DNA from: Xanthobacteraceae bacterium
GTDB lineage: Bacteria; Pseudomonadota; Alphaproteobacteria; Rhizobiales; Xanthobacteraceae
DNA length: 6,643 bases
Direction of reading: 5' to 3'
NCBI GenBank assembly: GCA_030039655.1
Contig: JASHVC010000193.1
Location: 1-6,643, forward strand
The translations under genes and the position numbers were made by a program. The notes under the pieces are model-generated. The model searched no databases, was not told the DNA's origin, and was given only the letters and a program-made list of their open reading frames with translations. Numbering within the stretch: position 1 is the first letter of the stretch; each line of letters starts with the position of its first letter. Shown here piece by piece: positions 5,860 through 6,643 of this stretch.

Positions 5860-6507
5860 TCAGCTCATCGGCGCACCTCCAAACTCCCGGTACAACTTCG
5901 CCATGGTAACCTCGCGATCCTGATGAAGGCCGCGCCAGAGATCGAGCGGCCCCCACCCGCTCTCGATGCGTCGCGCAAGTTCAGCGACGAAGAGTTGCTC
6001 GGCCTTCATCAGCGCGAGCCGATATTCAGTCTCAATCAGAAAGATCGGGGGAAAGTTCGCCAAGCTCGCCTGCGAGATCGCGCGCGACAGGATTGCTGCG
6101 TCGTCCTCGATTAGTTCGAGGCGTCGTCGCAGCAATGTCAGCGCCTCGTCGGGTGGCAGCACGGGCAGCAGCGACAGCGCCGCTTCAAACTGCGGATATT
6201 CCTTGGATGGCTGGCCGACCAAGTCCGCCATCCAATCGTGCAATTCGTCGCGGCCGGCCGCCGTGATTTCATACACCGTGCGTTCAGGACGCTTGCCCTC
6301 TCGAGAGGTTTCGCGGGCGACAATAAAGCCCCGCCCCAGCAGCAGTTCGATCACCGTATAGAGCGAGCCGTAGCGCAGCTTGATGCTGTCTTCCTTGCGC
6401 CGCTGCTTGAGGACCAGGCCCATTTCGTAGGGGTGCATCGGCCGCTCGAACAGCAGCGCGAGCACGGCAAGCGCCAGGGGATTTGACGGATGAGATTGCC
6501 GGGCCAT
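5860..6507 (-). CDS. PadR-family transcriptional regulator
   Basis: This 215-residue protein is a PadR repressor. The N-terminal winged helix (about 8-95) has the family marks HPYEM (25-29), GSLYTVIELLLGRGFI (47-62, recognition helix region) and RTVYEITAAG (76-85, wing). Residues about 105-195 form a long helical C-terminal part, as in the longer PadR subfamily that dimerises and senses ligands there. It lacks the His-rich N-terminus of the nickel-sensing YqjI type. PadR proteins usually repress their own gene and a neighbour, often a transporter or detoxification gene. Here the gene is divergent from a plus-strand gene starting just past the window, with three palindromes between them, one over its own -10 box. 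The ATG at 6507 gives the normal short N-terminus; the ribosome site is poor. The effector is unknown. Confidence 0.92.
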   Translation of the reverse strand: MARQSHPSNPLALAVLALLFERPMHPYEMGLVLKQRRKEDSIKLRYGSLYTVIELLLGRGFIVARETSREGKRPERTVYEITAAGRDELHDWMADLVGQPSKEYPQFEAALSLLPVLPPDEALTLLRRRLELIEDDAAILSRAISQASLANFPPIFLIETEYRLALMKAEQLFVAELARRIESGWGPLDLWRGLHQDREVTMAKLYREFGGAPMS

Positions 6508-6525
6508 CGATTAGCCTGTGACGTT

Positions 6526-6541
6526 TATTCGTATACGAATA
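6526..6541. promoter_or_regulatory. 16-base perfect palindrome, likely PadR self-operator
   Basis: TATTCGTATACGAATA is a perfect 16-base palindrome. It covers part of the padR -10 box (6543-6538) and the expected transcription start near 6531, the usual place for a repressor that blocks its own gene. Binding by this PadR protein is inferred from position, not known. Confidence 0.55.
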
Positions 6542-6565
6542 TACGGCATGGAGTATCCGGGTCAA
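6538..6565 (-). promoter_or_regulatory. padR promoter
   Basis: Minus strand: -35 TTGACC (6565-6560, five of six) and -10 TATATT (6543-6538, five of six) with a 16-base spacer. Transcription would begin near 6531, leaving about 24 bases before the ATG. It is the best-matching promoter in the window. Confidence 0.6.
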
Positions 6566-6574
6566 GAATTTTAA

Positions 6575-6625
6575 AAGATATATCTTGCGCTATAACACAG
6601 AAAGAGCTATCTGGCGATATATCTT
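6575..6625. promoter_or_regulatory. Pair of GATATATCTT elements, candidate operators of the divergent gene
   Basis: The ten bases GATATATCTT occur at 6577-6586 and again at 6616-6625, 39 bases apart. Each has the 8-base palindrome GATATATC at its core, and the first extends to AAGATATATCTT (6575-6586). A possible -10 box TATAAC (6591-6596) for the plus strand lies just after the first copy, which would then sit in its -10/-35 spacer. Paired palindromes of this kind beside a PadR gene are good candidates for its binding sites; this is inference. Confidence 0.5.
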
Positions 6626-6631
6626 TCGTAC

Positions 6632-6643
6632 AAAGGAGAAATT
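6632..6643 (+). promoter_or_regulatory. Ribosome site of a plus-strand gene starting beyond the window
   Basis: AAAGGAG (6632-6638) is a strong ribosome site, and only five bases remain after it. A start codon is therefore expected at or very near 6644, outside the window. This gene would be divergent from padR and is its most likely target; nothing of its coding sequence is visible. Confidence 0.6.

Noticed and set aside
1..6643. CRISPR array, insertion sequence or phage attachment site
   Set aside because: No regularly spaced repeats, transposase or integrase sequence, or long terminal inverted repeats were found; the repeats present are short regulatory palindromes and hairpins.

Overview
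The window looks like chromosomal DNA from an alphaproteobacterium, probably of the Bradyrhizobium/Rhodopseudomonas type. The reasons are the high GC of most genes (about 65% in a hand-counted stretch of the VWA gene), strong GGAGG ribosome sites, an alphaproteobacterial-type 16S-complementary ribosome site near 1880, and the gene types present (hydrolase-OsmC fusion, CoxE-like VWA protein, PadR regulator). The genus is inference.

Layout. Bases 1-1615, minus strand: the 5' part of a short-chain dehydrogenase/reductase gene, preceded by a complete alpha/beta-hydrolase-OsmC fusion gene. Bases about 1679-1932, minus strand: a compact candidate transcription unit with a weak promoter, a 24-codon reading frame behind an unusually long ribosome site, several hairpins and a rho-independent terminator. 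Bases about 1905-2215: a gene-free, structured region ending in a plausible plus-strand promoter. Bases 2216-3670, plus strand: an AT-richer gene for a secreted protein that I recognise as thiaminase I-like. Bases 3741-4916, minus strand: a CoxE-like VWA protein. Bases 4990-5673, minus strand: a class I SAM methyltransferase. Bases 5860-6507, minus strand: a PadR-family repressor. Bases 6508-6643: a divergent promoter region with three palindromic sites, ending in the ribosome site of a plus-strand gene that must start just past the window.

How the parts relate. The hydrolase-OsmC and SDR genes can be one operon, with the small unit sitting as a leader or independent small RNA upstream. The thiaminase-like gene is the only complete plus-strand gene and differs in base composition, so it looks like an acquired insert between resident genes. 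The PadR gene probably controls itself and the divergent gene; the methyltransferase lies downstream on the same strand and may be co-transcribed. I do not see a classical defence system, mobile element, CRISPR array, tRNA or rRNA gene. The two points most worth a second look are the thiaminase I-like protein with its extra N-terminal domain, and the small unit in which a 16S-complementary ribosome site faces an internal copy of the 16S tail.
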